From Neurospora intermedia (Eukaryota; Ascomycota; Sordariomycetes; Sordariales; Sordariaceae): a DNA stretch of 64,000 nucleotides. Position 1 is the stretch's first letter. Each line of letters opens with the position of its first letter. The stretch covers positions 1,054,001 to 1,118,000 of the forward strand of contig BTPP01000006.1 in assembly GCA_037102815.1 (NCBI GenBank). The letters are read 5' to 3'. A model generated the notes under the pieces. That model did no database searches. It was not told where the DNA came from and saw nothing but the letters and a program-made list of their open reading frames with translations. The position numbers and the translations under genes were made by a program. Of the stretch, positions 33,397-45,413 are shown in pieces.

Positions 33397-35785
33397 TCAA
33401 AGTTCATACCCTCCGACCTCACTCACCTCCCTTGCAAACCCCTTCCAAAATTCACAAGGCGTCCTCTCATTCTGATCGTCACGAACCGTCGTAAACCCCC
33501 AATCACCCACATTCAACACCCCTCCCATCCTCTCCTCACTACTGGCTGCTTTTGACCCAGCAGTAGCAATACCCGAAGGCTTTCCCCAGCTGATCACCGG
33601 CGGCAGGTTCAGCAGTCCCTTGCGGTACGTGTTTGGGTCGCCACTAACAATAAACGAGGCAAAGTAGCTTTGCATGGCCATGCTGATGCCGGAGACGAAG
33701 GGTGCGAGGGCAGGAGCGAAGAAAGTTGAGAGGCAGTCGAGGATGGTTTGTGGTGAGGAGGAAGAGGAGGGCGTGGGCGTGGAGGTGAAAAAAGTTGGAA
33801 GCAGGTCGGTGGCGTGTAAGTAGGGGAATACAGAGTATTGCATCAGGTAGGTTCGCGATGGGGTGTAGGCTTCTGCTAGATCTGGAGGGTTGGGTGGTTC
33901 AGTCAGCATGGAATTGCGGAATTGGTGATGATGCTAGACCTAATGGAGGATGTGATGACGTTGATTTAAGGCTGTGTAATCGAAGCTGGAATGTCTCACC
34001 AAAAATGGCTGAGGTGATACCCATGGGGAAGGGGATGAACGGAGTTGGAGAACAGACAAGGAAACCTGGACCCCCTCCTCAGCGGTACTTGCTCGAGCAC
34101 TGCGCGGGGGGCCGTAGGGGTAAGGAAGTGTAGGAAGAGACGCGCGGTTGGAACGCGGTACCGTGTCACGCAAGTGTACATGATGCTGTACTCCATGAGG
34201 ACTATGGCAGGAGGCAGAGACACAAAAAATTAATTTGTAACTCACATCTCACGTTGCATGTAAAGCAACTGTCCCTCAGAAACGCCGCCATCCTTGTCGC
34301 CTGGCTGTCGTACTTCCTCTTCCCATCGGCGCTCTTCTTGCCCGGCACCGGATAGAACTGTTCGACCTTCTCAGCATGTCCGCTTTCCCTCGTGTAGTTT
34401 GGAAAGACGGTGTCGAGAAAGCCGGAAAACTGTTCATTCGTCCTGATGGCACCACTGACGAAGAGACTGGACTCATCCTTGACGTGCGATACCAACAAGC
34501 TCATTTCGCTCCCCGACTGTCCTTTCCAAAAGTTTCCCTGGGCGAGTTCCAGGAGTGGCATCTGGCGAATGAGTTTTCCATCGGGCGTCGGTCCCACCGC
34601 AAATGTTCCAGGCATTTGCGAGGCTTGGAGCGCGGCGTTGGCTTTTGCAAGCGCATCGGGCGAGGTCTTTCGGAGGCAATTCACCACTGCTTTCCCAGAG
34701 CTAGAACTGCACCCTGCCAACCCTCCAAACTTCTTGAAGATGGCATCTACAGTCCCATTCCGATCCCAGGCCATCTGATACGCTGGACTCTGCAAGATGG
34801 CTCTTTGAAACATAGGATCAAGCTTGCCGCCCTCGGCCACTAGGTGGTGCATAATCGACCCCGCTCCTGCAGACTCCCCCATCGCTGTTACGCGCTTTGG
34901 ATCACCACCCACCAGGGGAATGTAATCTTTAACCCATTGGAGGGCTGCTCGCTGATCATGTAAACCAACGTTTGGAACCGCAGAATCTTCCATCGATGTG
35001 CCGGCGAGCCAGCCATAAGTGCCGAGGCGGTAGTTGATTGATACAAAGATCATAGAGCCGGGAGTTGGGACTGATTGAGTAAGAAGAGAGCTACCATCAT
35101 AAAAGAATGGTTGGAGAGACTCTTTGGATCCAAAGAGATAGGCGCCGCCATGAATCCAGAACGCTACTGGGAGGGGCGAAGGTTTCTTTGAAGCACCAGA
35201 AAGGTCGCGGAGTGTCTTTCCAGGAACGTACAGGTCTAGAAAAAGACAGTCCTCAGAACCGCCACTGAAGAGCGGGATGGGAAGTCCTCCTAGGCTGCCC
35301 GTTTGATGACCATTTAATGTCAGCGACGTCCAAGTTATTCAGTTACGGGATATGGGTGGGCATACAACTGGTTAAGCGCAGCACCGATCGGAGACTTGTT
35401 GCCTGGACCCATAAGATTTAGTCCCGATACTGCAGTTTGGATGCATTGCGGTCCATAGCTGCCGTCTTGGATGGTGTTGTTGATTTGTGGCGCCACAGGT
35501 TTTGCCCAACGGAGATCTCCTACCGGAGGAGCGGCATAGCGAATGTTTCGAAACACGTATCTGCGCCTGTTAGTCTTGAAGCCGAAGCGAGAAGAACGAC
35601 CTGGACACTCACATATCGCTCTTCGACCGGTAGCTCGACGCTTGGTATGAGCCATATGGCAAAGTAAGGACTGGCAATGCACTTGGGGATGCAAACTTGA
35701 CGCCTAGGGATGCAGAGTCTATGAGGGCAGAAGACAGCGAAAAGAAGGTAAGTAAAAGAAAAAGGAATGTGGTGCTTGGAAACAT
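33397..35785 (-). CDS. Secreted carboxylesterase type B (alpha/beta hydrolase)
   Basis: Four exons (35785-35613, 35560-35366, 35294-34246, 33881-33397) give 633 residues. A signal peptide opens the protein (MFPSTTFLFLLLTFFSLSSA). The family marks are RNIRYAAPPVGDLRW, the EDCLFLDLYVP signature, an oxyanion-hole segment (WIHGGAYLFG) and the nucleophile elbow GESAGAGS with the catalytic Ser. YLHATDLLPTF is near the C-terminus, where the catalytic His is expected. Such enzymes hydrolyse esters or lipids outside the cell. Introns are 52, 71 and 364 nt; the last is unusually long, but its ends (GTGAGT, CCAG) and phase restore the family sequence CNVRYLAEAY. The substrate is unknown. It is divergent from biotin synthase. 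Confidence 0.88.
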
Positions 35786-36625
35786 TTTGGATCCAGCAGG
35801 TGCTAAGAGAGTGGTATCAACACGGAAAAAGAACAAAGAAGAAACCAAGAAAGACCACCGCCAACCTTCAACCACAAGTCATGAACTTCTGGGGGTTCTA
35901 TCGAGGCGAAGAAAGAGTGGGAAAGCGATGGGGGCTCATCGCACTGTTCGAGCTGGGCTTGGGCTTGGGGATATAGATCTATATTGCCCAGCTGAAGAAG
36001 GCTTGCTATCGTTCTCCATTGACCTATCAATCCGTTCCTACTTCGAAGCATAGATCACACCCATAGGAACTTTCAGATTGTGTGCCACCCACCCCCTGAT
36101 ATCTTCAGAGGGTTGGTTCGCGAACAAGATCTCCGGCAATGGACAAATGACATTTGAAACAGCTCAAGTTCTAAAAGACCGTTCTTACGCCACCAGGTAA
36201 AAAGCGAAGATGAGTTCTTGTGATGCGACAGCCGCCTAGAGCTACCATTGGGCGACTAGTGTTCAAGCCGGGCATTAGCTACCCGACCACTCAACTTCTG
36301 TCCGTCGCCGCTGATCAAGGTATCGGGACCCCCGGCCGGGTCTAGCATCTGTGTGGCCGAAGAGCAGCCAATCAGAATCCCAGAAAGCGCCCTTTTGGGA
36401 AAGTCGCAAATTACCCCTGAGGCTCAAGAGGCGGAGGGCCGCCAGCCCTTAAATAACTGTCCGTATACCTCAGTGAGTGCCCGCCAGCCTGAAGTACTAA
36501 CAGCAGAAGGTTTTGGAAATTTAGAATGCTGCGGCGCTGTAGTTCGAGTCGACCCGAGCGGTCCCATACAGGTTGCCATCTTAAGGTAGCACTCGAAGGT
36601 CTGGCCAGTCAGAGCCAGATACCTC
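35786..36625. promoter_or_regulatory. Carboxylesterase upstream region
   Basis: About 0.8 kb between the esterase start codon and an inverted-repeat element. It should contain the esterase promoter and leader. No gene or RNA is supported. A stretch near 36,240-36,290 has tRNA-like TTCAAGCC wording but no cloverleaf. Confidence 0.4.
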
Positions 36626-37032
36626 AGGGGCTGTCCGGTCAGGCGGTATAACGGTAGTGAAAATATCGTCTTGTTATGTAGAGAAACTGATGCGGACAAT
36701 GTACGGTAATGAAACGGACATGTATGTTAAGACCCTCTTTCCTCTCCCTGTTCGTTGAAATTTTGGTTTATACCTCACTGCCTCAACTATGGGGTCGAGG
36801 AGCTTCAAAATGGTAAAGATCTGTTTGGTACATCGCGGTAAGGATCCTAGCCTTCTAATTGGTCGAATGTAAGTGCAGGTGGTTGCAGTTGAGTGCAGCA
36901 ACTTGCAGATTTAACCGAAACTCAACCTAAGCGAATTACAAAAAGCAGCTGTATGACTCGACTGTGCCTTTCCAGCCATCAAACCTGGATTTCAACTACC
37001 GCCATACCACCTGACCGGGCCGGACAGCCCCT
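36626..37032. mobile_element. Inverted-repeat element, about 407 bp, diverged
   Basis: The left end (AGGGGCTGTCCGG from 36626, continuing into CAGGCGGTATAACGGTAGT) is repeated in inverted orientation at the right end (ACTACCGCCATACCACCTG...CCGGACAGCCCCT to 37032). The arms extend about 40 bases with several differences and a small indel. The interior has no transposase. The (C)AGGGGC start resembles hAT-type ends, but I could not find a matching 8-bp target duplication, so the superfamily is open. It lies between two divergent genes, about 250 bases from the biotin synthase start, and could contribute promoter sequence. Confidence 0.65.
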
Positions 37033-37278
37033 CAACGGGCGCCAGTCCCAAGACAATAAATAGGTCACACTTGGCTTTGTTGGGGTGGACGGCCTCAACC
37101 CAGCTTGACTGGTTGGGCGAATGGGTTTGTAGATAAAATTACACATTTCCATTAGACTCTTTTGTTGAGTTCTTTTTGTCACTCGCTTACTTTTAGTCTG
37201 AATTGTTTGTTGCTCTTGCCTTCTTTCACTCTTTTACCCACGAATTCCCGTCAATCTTGGCCCGCCCAGTATATCAAA

Positions 37279-38668
37279 ATGAGAAACACCCACCAGACTC
37301 TCAAGAGAGCGGCGAGTCTCTACAGCACTTCCCAGTTAAGATACAGCGCCTCATCAGCTCTGCGATCCCAATCCCGCCTTTCACATGCTCAATTCCGCTC
37401 ACTCTCGTCGGCTGCAGGCTCCCAGGTGGTGAATAGCCCGGCACCAAACAAGTACCAGAAGCCGGACTCCTTCGCTGGCCGGAATAGTCTCCTACAGGCT
37501 ACCATTGCAGCAGATGCGCCCAGAAATGACTGGACAAAGGAGGAGATCCGAGAAATATACCAAACTCCGCTGATGGAATTGGTCTACTCGGCTGTAAGAC
37601 GCACCACAAGAAGATAGGAAACATAAAAACATTTATCAAGTAGCCTAACACTCACCTCTCCAGTCAACCCTCCACCGACGATTCTTTGACCCCGCCAGCA
37701 TCCAGCTCTGCACGCTCATGAACATCAAGACAGGTGGATGCTCAGAAGACTGCTCCTACTGCGCCCAGTCGAGCCGGTACAAGACGGGTGTAAAGGCAAC
37801 AAAGATATCATCCGTCGATGAGGTCCTCCAAGCTGCAAAAATCGCAAAAGAAAATGGATCGACTCGGTTCTGCATGGGGGCCGCTTGGAGGGATATGCGA
37901 GGCCGCAAGACGAACCTTAAGAACATCAAAGCCATGGTGAAAGGGGTGAGAGAGCTCGGGATGGAGGCCTGCGTCACTCTAGGCATGATTGACGAACATC
38001 AAGCGGCGGAACTGCGCGATGCCGGACTCACTGCATACAACCACAACGTCGACACCTCCCGAGAGTACTATCCAAGCGTCATCACAACCCGGACCTACGA
38101 CGAACGACTCAAGACAATCGACAATGTCCGCCAGGCCGGAATCCACGTCTGCTCAGGTGGAATCCTCGGCCTCGGTGAAGATGACGCGGACCGTGTGAGC
38201 TTCCTATACACCGTTGCAACGATGGAAAGCCACCCGGAGAGCTTCCCAATCAACGCTCTTGTCCCCATTAAGGGAACCCCACTTGGAGACGCCAGCGCCG
38301 CCAAATCGGAAACCGGGGAGCCGGAATCGACCGTAACCTTCCACGATACCGTCCGGATGGTGGCCACTGCACGGCTGGTTCTGCCAGGCTCGGTGATTCG
38401 GCTTGCGGCAGGGAGAATCAATTTGACAGAGTCCGAGCAGGCTCTTTGCTTTATGGCTGGAGCGAATGCAATCTTTACAGGAGAAAAGATGCTGACTACA
38501 CCGTGCAGTGGATGGGACGAGGACAAGGCCATGTTTGACCGGTGGGGTCTCCGGCCGATGCTTCCCGACGAGCTGCACGGATCAGAGAAGAGGCAGCATG
38601 CTGGCACCGAGGTCGGCCTCGAGCAGGAGCGTGCTGATGCTGTGCGAATGGCGTCTTCGTCTGCCTGA
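37279..38668 (+). CDS. bio2: Biotin synthase (radical SAM), mitochondrial
   Basis: Two exons (37279-37593 and 37664-38668) give 439 residues. The enzyme inserts sulfur into dethiobiotin to form biotin. The radical-SAM cysteine motif is GGCSEDCSYCAQS (C-x3-C-x2-C) at about residues 130-142, for the 4Fe-4S cluster. Other family segments are RFCMGAAWRD, YNHNVDTSREYY, CSGGILGLGE, NALVPIKGTPL and the Arg-bearing RLAAGRINL, which lines the 2Fe-2S site. The N-terminal 60 residues are rich in Arg, Ser and Ala with few acids, a probable mitochondrial presequence. The 70-nt intron joins ...LVYSA to STLHRRFFDP, the family sequence. The start ATG follows CAAA. Confidence 0.95.
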
Positions 38669-39900
38669 GCAGCCGAGCCGGCCAGGCTGATGTTGGTGCC
38701 CGCGGGCATGTGCAGAACCCCTGTTAGCCGCTGGCGAGGGTTTGTGATGAGCAGGATACCAGATCGACGCCGGAGAACAGTGCTGATGATCTTCGGGAAG
38801 CCGTTGCTGGAGGTCGGCGCGCGGGGGGAGGCACGATCTCGGCTATGTATGACGTGATTAAGGCTGCACTGGTCCTGGGACGGGGGGATGAGCTGGAGAA
38901 GAGCGAGTGACTAAAAAGGACCCTTCACCCCTTCACTATGAACCGGAGTAATTTCAAGCGGACTTGATTAGGTATATTTCATCTTTTGTTTTGTGCGGAT
39001 TGATTTGTGAAATGAGTTTTACATTTGATTGACATAATTTGTGGTATTCCGATAGATACGTAGAGGTACCTGACGACTTCGCACGACTGCTCACAACTGC
39101 TCACAATTGCTAGGTGAGCTGTAGAACGGGATATAGAGTGCGGTTGGTGATGCTGATGGTACCTTAGGTTCGGCTCTTGAGATATCGTAATGGGGGTTGT
39201 GTTTAAAGCGGAAGGAGCTCCCCACGAGGGCATCTCTACTTGCACGAAAAGCACTTTACTTCAAGTTAGCTCCTCCCACGAATCTTTTTCGCTTCCCCTC
39301 TTCGTCCGCTGCTCTTTCGAATTCCTCTTGTTCAATTTGCCTTAAACACACCCGCTCACATAGACAAGCTACCGATTGAGAGCCTATCTGTGGGAAAGCA
39401 AACGGGATTCCGAGTTTTCTACCGTCTGTGGTCGTATGTGCTAAAAGGATCTCATAGATAGCCTTATATGCTGCAAGGGAAAGAAGATCTCTATAAATCT
39501 CTTAGCAATATAAGACTCCCCACCAGCTCCAAATTTCTCATTCTGGCTCCCAACTCTCATCCCAAGATAATTCTTGGGGGAAAAAAAAGTTTACCGCATT
39601 GAAGTTTTGATATCCTAGCACAACTGTGGTAAAGGAAACTTGCTCGATCCTTCGTCTTCACACGTCTTGTTTTGGTATCTACAAGTACTTCTCTATATGC
39701 GTTGCATGGTGTGAACCAAGCGGTCATTACAACCATGATATTCCTACAATATCTTATCTTGACATTGCCATTTCTTCCTTTTGACTCGGTTAATGTCAAA
39801 CGCCCACATATGATTCACCCAAGAGGGACAGCCCTTGGATGTTTAGGTTCTGCCCCTTCCCCCACGCATCATACATCGCTCTCTTTCCCTTACTCATAGC
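38669..39900. other. Convergent spacer between bio2 and cct5
   Basis: About 1.2 kb. The stretch 38,690-38,910 is GC-rich and reads on past the biotin synthase stop without a clear product. The remainder is AT-richer, with several short open frames and no domain. It holds the 3' ends of two convergent genes. Confidence 0.4.
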
Positions 39901-41894
39901 TTAGTAATCTTCCTCACCCGACCCAGACACAATGACATTGTTGATCTTGAGAATCATTCTGCAGAGCTGCGTCGCAAGCATGAGCTGCTGCTTCTTGCCG
40001 ATGAGGGGGTCAATGACGAAAGCCTCCTTCATGTTGTTCGAGCCACGGCCCATGCAGTCAACACCAAGACGGCCGCGACCAGCAGGATCCTTGACCTGTT
40101 GGCTCTTGACCTCGGCCAGGGTAGCGATGGGGTTAAGACCGCTGTTCTCGGCCAGGGTCATGGGGATAGTGTCGAGAGCGTCGGCAAAGGCACGCATGGC
40201 GTACTGCTCCAAGCCAGGGGACTTGACAGCAGCGTCCTCAACGGCCAAGCTGCAGGCAATCTCGGCCGAACCACCACCGTAGACAACACGGTTGTCACGA
40301 ACAAGGTTGCGCACAACGCAAAGAGCGTCGTGAAGAGAACGCTTAGCCTCATCGATGATCTGGGTGATAAAAGTTAGCCAAGACCTTCTTGATGCAACAG
40401 AACTCCATCGCTTACCATCTTGTTGCTACCCCTGACAAAGACAGTCACGGCCCTGGTGTTGGCGCACTCCTCGATCACAAGCATCTTCTCCCTTGTCGTA
40501 CCGAATGTCATCTCGCGAACAACACCAGCCCTACCGAGCTTCTCGGGCTTGAGATCCTCGAAGCGAGGAACAATGCGGCCGTTTGTGGCAATCGCAATCA
40601 GCTCAATCTCGGGACCCCCGACCCATCGGACAGCAGGAAGGTTGTTCTGAAGGAGCAAGTGGTTCGCCTCGTCGTCGAAGCCCCACTGGCAGATGGCCAG
40701 GTTGGCACCAGTGTTCTTTATTTGCTGAATCATCTCGATAAACTTCTCGCGCTCGTACGTCTGCAGCTTCTTGAACTCCTCAACGCTGGTGATGTCGAGT
40801 CTGTGCTTGGTCTTGGGCTTGGGAGGCTCGAAGGCGCATGTGAGAATGGCAATCTTGGCGTCCCTAACCTCGGAAGGCATCTGGGGATGCGAGAAGTCCT
40901 TGTCGATAATAACACCCTTGACGAGGATAGTGTCTTCGAGAGCACCTCCCACCTTGCCGTCCACCTTGATGAGCTCGAAATCGACATCCTTGCGCTCCAG
41001 ATCGGCGACGGAGAGGACCGCATCGACGGCAATGTTGGCGAACTGGTCGTGAGCCTTGGAGACGATCTTGCTGCCCAAACTTGTCCTCGCGACCTTGACC
41101 AGGTTTGCGGTTTCCTCCTTGCTGAACTCGATAACATCGGAAATTCTGTCAAGCTCGGCCACAGCAATGTCGCAAGCTTGGTCATAACCGTCGGCGATTC
41201 TGATGGGGTGGATGCCCTTGTCAATAAGCTCTGCCGCCTGCTCGAGCAGCGCGCCAGCAAGCACAACAACACCTGTGGTGCCATCACCAATCTCGTCATC
41301 CTGTGACTTGGAGAGCTCGACTAGTAGCTTGGCAACGTGATTTGTGATCTCCATTTGTTGTAGAATGGTCGCGCCATCGTTGGTCACTGTGATATCGCCG
41401 TCGGGCGAGATGAGGATCTTGTCGAGGCCACGAGGTCCCAGGGAAGTCTTGACAATGTTTGCGACGGTTCTGGCGGCGAGAATGTGGTTCTTGACGGCTT
41501 CGTTTCCGTATTGCCTCTTCTTCTTTCCTTGACTGCAGTAGGAATTGTCGTGTTAGAGTGAACCGTAGGACCAAGGCTCGAAATATCGGCGGAAAGGGGG
41601 ACTAACTCTCTGACAACGATGAGAGGGCGGCCCTGCTCATCCTTCATCATCACCGCTGTTTCGGGGAGGCGTTAGCATATTCGACCGGCGTGGGATCGGG
41701 ATGGTTGACGGAGAAACCAAAAGAGTCGCGGCATACCGTTCGACAAATCCAAATCTGCACATCTCAAAGTTAGTTATGCTGTCGCGGTTCGGTGGACAGT
41801 GCGGTCTGGAAGGTATTCAGGGAAGTGGGGAGGGGTGGTTAAAGGGGGGGAGGGGAGGGGGAAGGAGGGGCTCAGAGGACATACTCAACGCCAT
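39901..41894 (-). CDS. cct5: Chaperonin TRiC/CCT subunit epsilon
   Basis: Five exons (41894-41885, 41754-41737, 41655-41607, 41532-40416, 40359-39901) encode 550 residues. The subunit is part of the cytosolic double-ring chaperonin that folds actin and tubulin with ATP. Family marks are [41 protein letters not shown] (ATP site), [39 protein letters not shown] and ENSGLNPI. The first two exons are only 10 and 18 nt; they encode MALNLDLSN, and splicing yields [23 protein letters not shown], which aligns with yeast Cct5. Introns show GTATGT/GCAG, GTATGC/ACAG, GTTAGT/GCAG and GTAAGC/CCAG ends, all in phase. Confidence 0.95.
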
Positions 41895-42840
41895 CTTGGG
41901 CAAGATTACGACTGCGATGGGTAGTGTGCAATCACTATTATTGTTTGATTATGTGGTCGACCCTCGTAGAGCTTCGGCACGACAGTCGGGGCGGTTGCAG
42001 GTATGGTGAAGGGGATTGGGTTTGGATGATGGTGCAGTGGTGTTGTTGTTGAACGCTGGTGGAATGGGCGTCCGGTCAGACAGGAGCTCTTTGCGACCTC
42101 CGCTGCTAGCGGGCACCTCCAGCTTTCCCTACGCCAATCTCAAAAAATTGAACCCAGCTTCCACGAAACCGCCCCGCCAGCAGGAAGGCGGTCAGCTCCA
42201 CCGGCGTGTGCGCTGCTCTGGGCTGCTGTGTGCTTTGAAAGCTGCCCGGCAATTGACGGGGAGAAGCCAGCTGGCAAGGGTCCGATGATATGTACTTTGT
42301 ACTTGGGAGAGCTTCTGGCATAAGCGGATATGACCAGATATGGTCATCTGCTTGACGCACATTAAACGCCTAGGCTTCTGCTCACTTTCACCGCTTTCGA
42401 CCAGGCAGCTTCTGTGACGCTACTTTGGTGGGGTCAACCGGCACAATCCAAGGTCGTGGCGGGGCAGCACCTTGATTGCTCCGTCGCACGGCCGCCTGGA
42501 GCTTCCCGCTGCAGGAACTTTGTCTTCTATGTCATTCATTCAAGAGCTGAGATGCTTCACAGCCTGAGAATTATTACACGGAACAACCGAACCCCGTATA
42601 TCATACCAGACCCCAAAATACACATCAAGTGCATTCATTTCAATATCTAAACTTTGTTCCATCACACCTTCAACTTCTATCTTCGTCATCGTCGCCGTAT
42701 CGCAGCGAGCGCAGGCATCTGGGGTCGGAATCAGGGTTGCCTCAGCCTTAAAAGAGCGTCACGCCCGTCTCGTTCCTCAGGCATTCACCATCACTCTTTT
42801 CCAGGATCCAGCAAACACATATCGATAAGAAGTCATTATC
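41895..42840. promoter_or_regulatory. Divergent promoter region, cct5 / hbs1
   Basis: About 0.95 kb between two divergent start codons. The part near hbs1 (42,640-42,840) is C/A-rich and leader-like. No gene is supported. Confidence 0.5.
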
Positions 42841-45413
42841 ATGGCGCGCCATCAAAACATCCGAAACCTCGACTACGAGGCAGAACTTGAGGAGTACGGA
42901 GCGTTCTCCGATGAGGAAGAGGAGGAGCTCAGCCCAGAAGACCAGATCCGCATGAGGGAAGGCACAGCTCAGGTACTGGAAGCACTTGGAGTTGAGGCAC
43001 ACAAAGTCCCAAAGGCGCAGATAGAAGAGTCGCTGTGGCACTACTACTGGGATGTTGACAAGACCATCACCTACCTCATTTCCAAGTACATCGACCCGCC
43101 CAAGAAGCCTGCCAAGACTGCCCCTCCAAAGACAGCGCCAAAGCAAGATGGTAAGTCCAGGCCCTTCCATCACCATTCCTTTCCTTGTGAACAGCGAGTC
43201 AAGTGCCGCTGCCAACGGACGCAAGGCACCTGCATCTTGGGTAAAGGGTCTGGGCCGTGGTGGCCGACTTCGCTCCGCCGGTCATATCCCGTTGCTCTTT
43301 GCGAACCCTCATTGACAACGTCCTGTCAAGCGGCCATTGCAAGTGCTTCTCGCCAGTCATTTGCCCACCTGTTCCGGGACTTGCCATGGGGAAACATTCC
43401 ACCCGAGCGGCAGGCGGTTCTCATACCGCCTCCGCAGCTACCTGGAGGCCTTCTTGGAGGTTCAGGAGCGCCTCCGAAGATGTCCAAGCTGCAGCAGCTA
43501 GCAGCCGCCCGGAAGAAGAAAGCCGAAGAGAAGAGCGCCTCAGGAGAAGTTGAGCAGACACAAGTCAAGATGACGGAGCTCACTGTCAACGACAACCAAG
43601 CATCCAAGGAGAATCGTCCGCTGGCTGGCGTGTTTGGCAAGCGGGTCAAGATATCAGAGACAACTGCTCAAGGGCGCATCCCTCTCACTATGGCGGAGCC
43701 CACAAGACCCGAAATTCCACAAGCTCAAGCGCCGGAGGCTACTCCAAGTCAGCACCAGGAGGAGGATCCAATCGACCCGGAACCGGCGGTGGCACCGCCA
43801 AAAGCTCAACCATCTGCTTTCGCGTCGACTCTCTTCGGCCCCTCATCGGATAGTCCCAAGCGCAGACCCCGCGAAGTGTTCGCCTTACCATACATGGCAA
43901 TTTCTTCGTACAGCCCGGATGCCTTTGGCAAACCCAGCCCAGATGACGTGGTCCTTGCGGCTCAGGCGAAAGGTTCGCTCACGGGAAAGAAACAGCACTA
44001 ACGCAGTCACTAATAGTCGCCACAGCCGGAAAGAAGTCTGCGAACGTCCAGAACAAAAAAGGGTCATCTTCCGCAGATGGCGTGACCAACCAAGTCAGCC
44101 AGCTCAAGATAGACGACACACCCTTGCCAAAGAGCCGCAATCTCAACGTACTCTCTGAATTTGAAAAGCAAAAGGGTAAGAAGACTGCCAGTTTTGTGGT
44201 TGTCGGCCACGTTGATGCCGGCAAGAGCACCATGATGGGGCGACTGCTACTCGACCTCAATGTTGTCGACCAGCGGACCGTCGACAAACTTCGGAAAGAG
44301 GCGGAAAAGATCGGCAAAACGTCTTTTGCTCTTGCCTGGGTATTGGATCAACGCCACGAGGAGCGTAGCCGAGGCGTCACCATCGACATTGCTACCAATC
44401 GCTTTGAGACAGAAACTACTTCTTTTACTATTCTTGACGCTCCTGGCCACAGGGACTTTATTCCCAACATGATCGCTGGCGCAAGTCAGGCAGACTTTGC
44501 GATCCTGGTTATCGATGCAAGTACAGGAGCTTTCGAGTCTGGTCTTAAGGGTCAAACCAGAGAACATTCTCTTCTTATCCGCAGCATGGGTGTCTCGAGA
44601 ATCATCGTGGCTGTAAACAAGCTCGACACGGTCAACTGGTCCCAGGAGAGATTCGACGAGATCACGCACCAGGTTTCGGGATTCTTGACAGCGACTGGAT
44701 TCCAGCCCAAGAACATCGCGTTTGTACCCGTATCGGGCCTCCATGGTGATAACCTCGTCCGAAAATCCACAGACCCAGCAGCGTCTTGGTATACCGGAAA
44801 AACACTGGTGGAGGAGCTCGAGGCTTCGGAACCAAGTGCGAGGGCATTGGCTAAACCCCTGCGGATGACCATTTCGGAGGTTATGCGCACACCCCAGAGT
44901 TCCATATCGATCACTGGCCGCATCGACGCGGGCTCACTGCAAATGGGCGATGCGCTTCTGGTGCAACCAAGCGGCGAGAAGGCCTACGTCAAATCTCTTC
45001 AGGTCGACGACGGAGAACCAGCGGACTGGGCCGTTGCCGGACAGAATGTGGTCCTTCATCTTAGCAACATCGATCCCATTCACGTCCGCGTCGGAGACAT
45101 TGTATGCGACCCTGCCAAGCCGATTCAATGTGTGGACACGTTCACGCTCAAAGCTCTGGCGTTCGACATCCTCATGCCCATGCAGGTGGATGTGCACAGG
45201 GGAAGACTTCATGCGGCTGGAAAGATCGAGGCTATCGATGCCATCTTGGATAAAGTGACAGGCAAGGTGACGAAGAAGAAACCAATGATTGTGAAACCAG
45301 GAACAGTTTCTAGGGTTAGGGTCACGCTACACTCAAAGGTACCACTGGAGGCAGGACAGAGGGTCGTGCTTAGGAGTGGTGGACAAACGGTGGCAGCTGG
45401 ATTGTTGGAGTGA
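42841..45413 (+). CDS. hbs1: Hbs1-type translational GTPase (ribosome rescue)
   Basis: Hbs1 works with Dom34/Pelota to split stalled ribosomes. Firm parts: exon 1 (42841-43150; MARHQNIRNLDYEAELEEYG, HBS1 N-terminal domain), a middle exon ending at 43972 (WGNIPPERQ, GGLLGGSGAPPKMSKLQ, PSPDDVVLAAQAK) and exon 44026-45413. The last exon holds the GTPase with G1 GHVDAGKS, switch RSRGVTIDI, G3 DAPGH, G4 NKLD and the two beta-barrels. The region 43151-43343 can be spliced in two ways that both keep frame. One removes a single 180-nt intron (43151-43330), giving 779 residues. The other removes introns 43151-43194 and 43241-43343 around a 46-nt exon, giving 790 residues. Even unspliced, the frame of exon 1 stays open to 44001. 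The final intron is 43973-44025. Confidence 0.92.

Noticed and set aside
36236-36300. tRNA-like wording (GTTCAAGCC) in the esterase upstream region
   Set aside because: No matching acceptor stem, D-arm or anticodon arm could be drawn.
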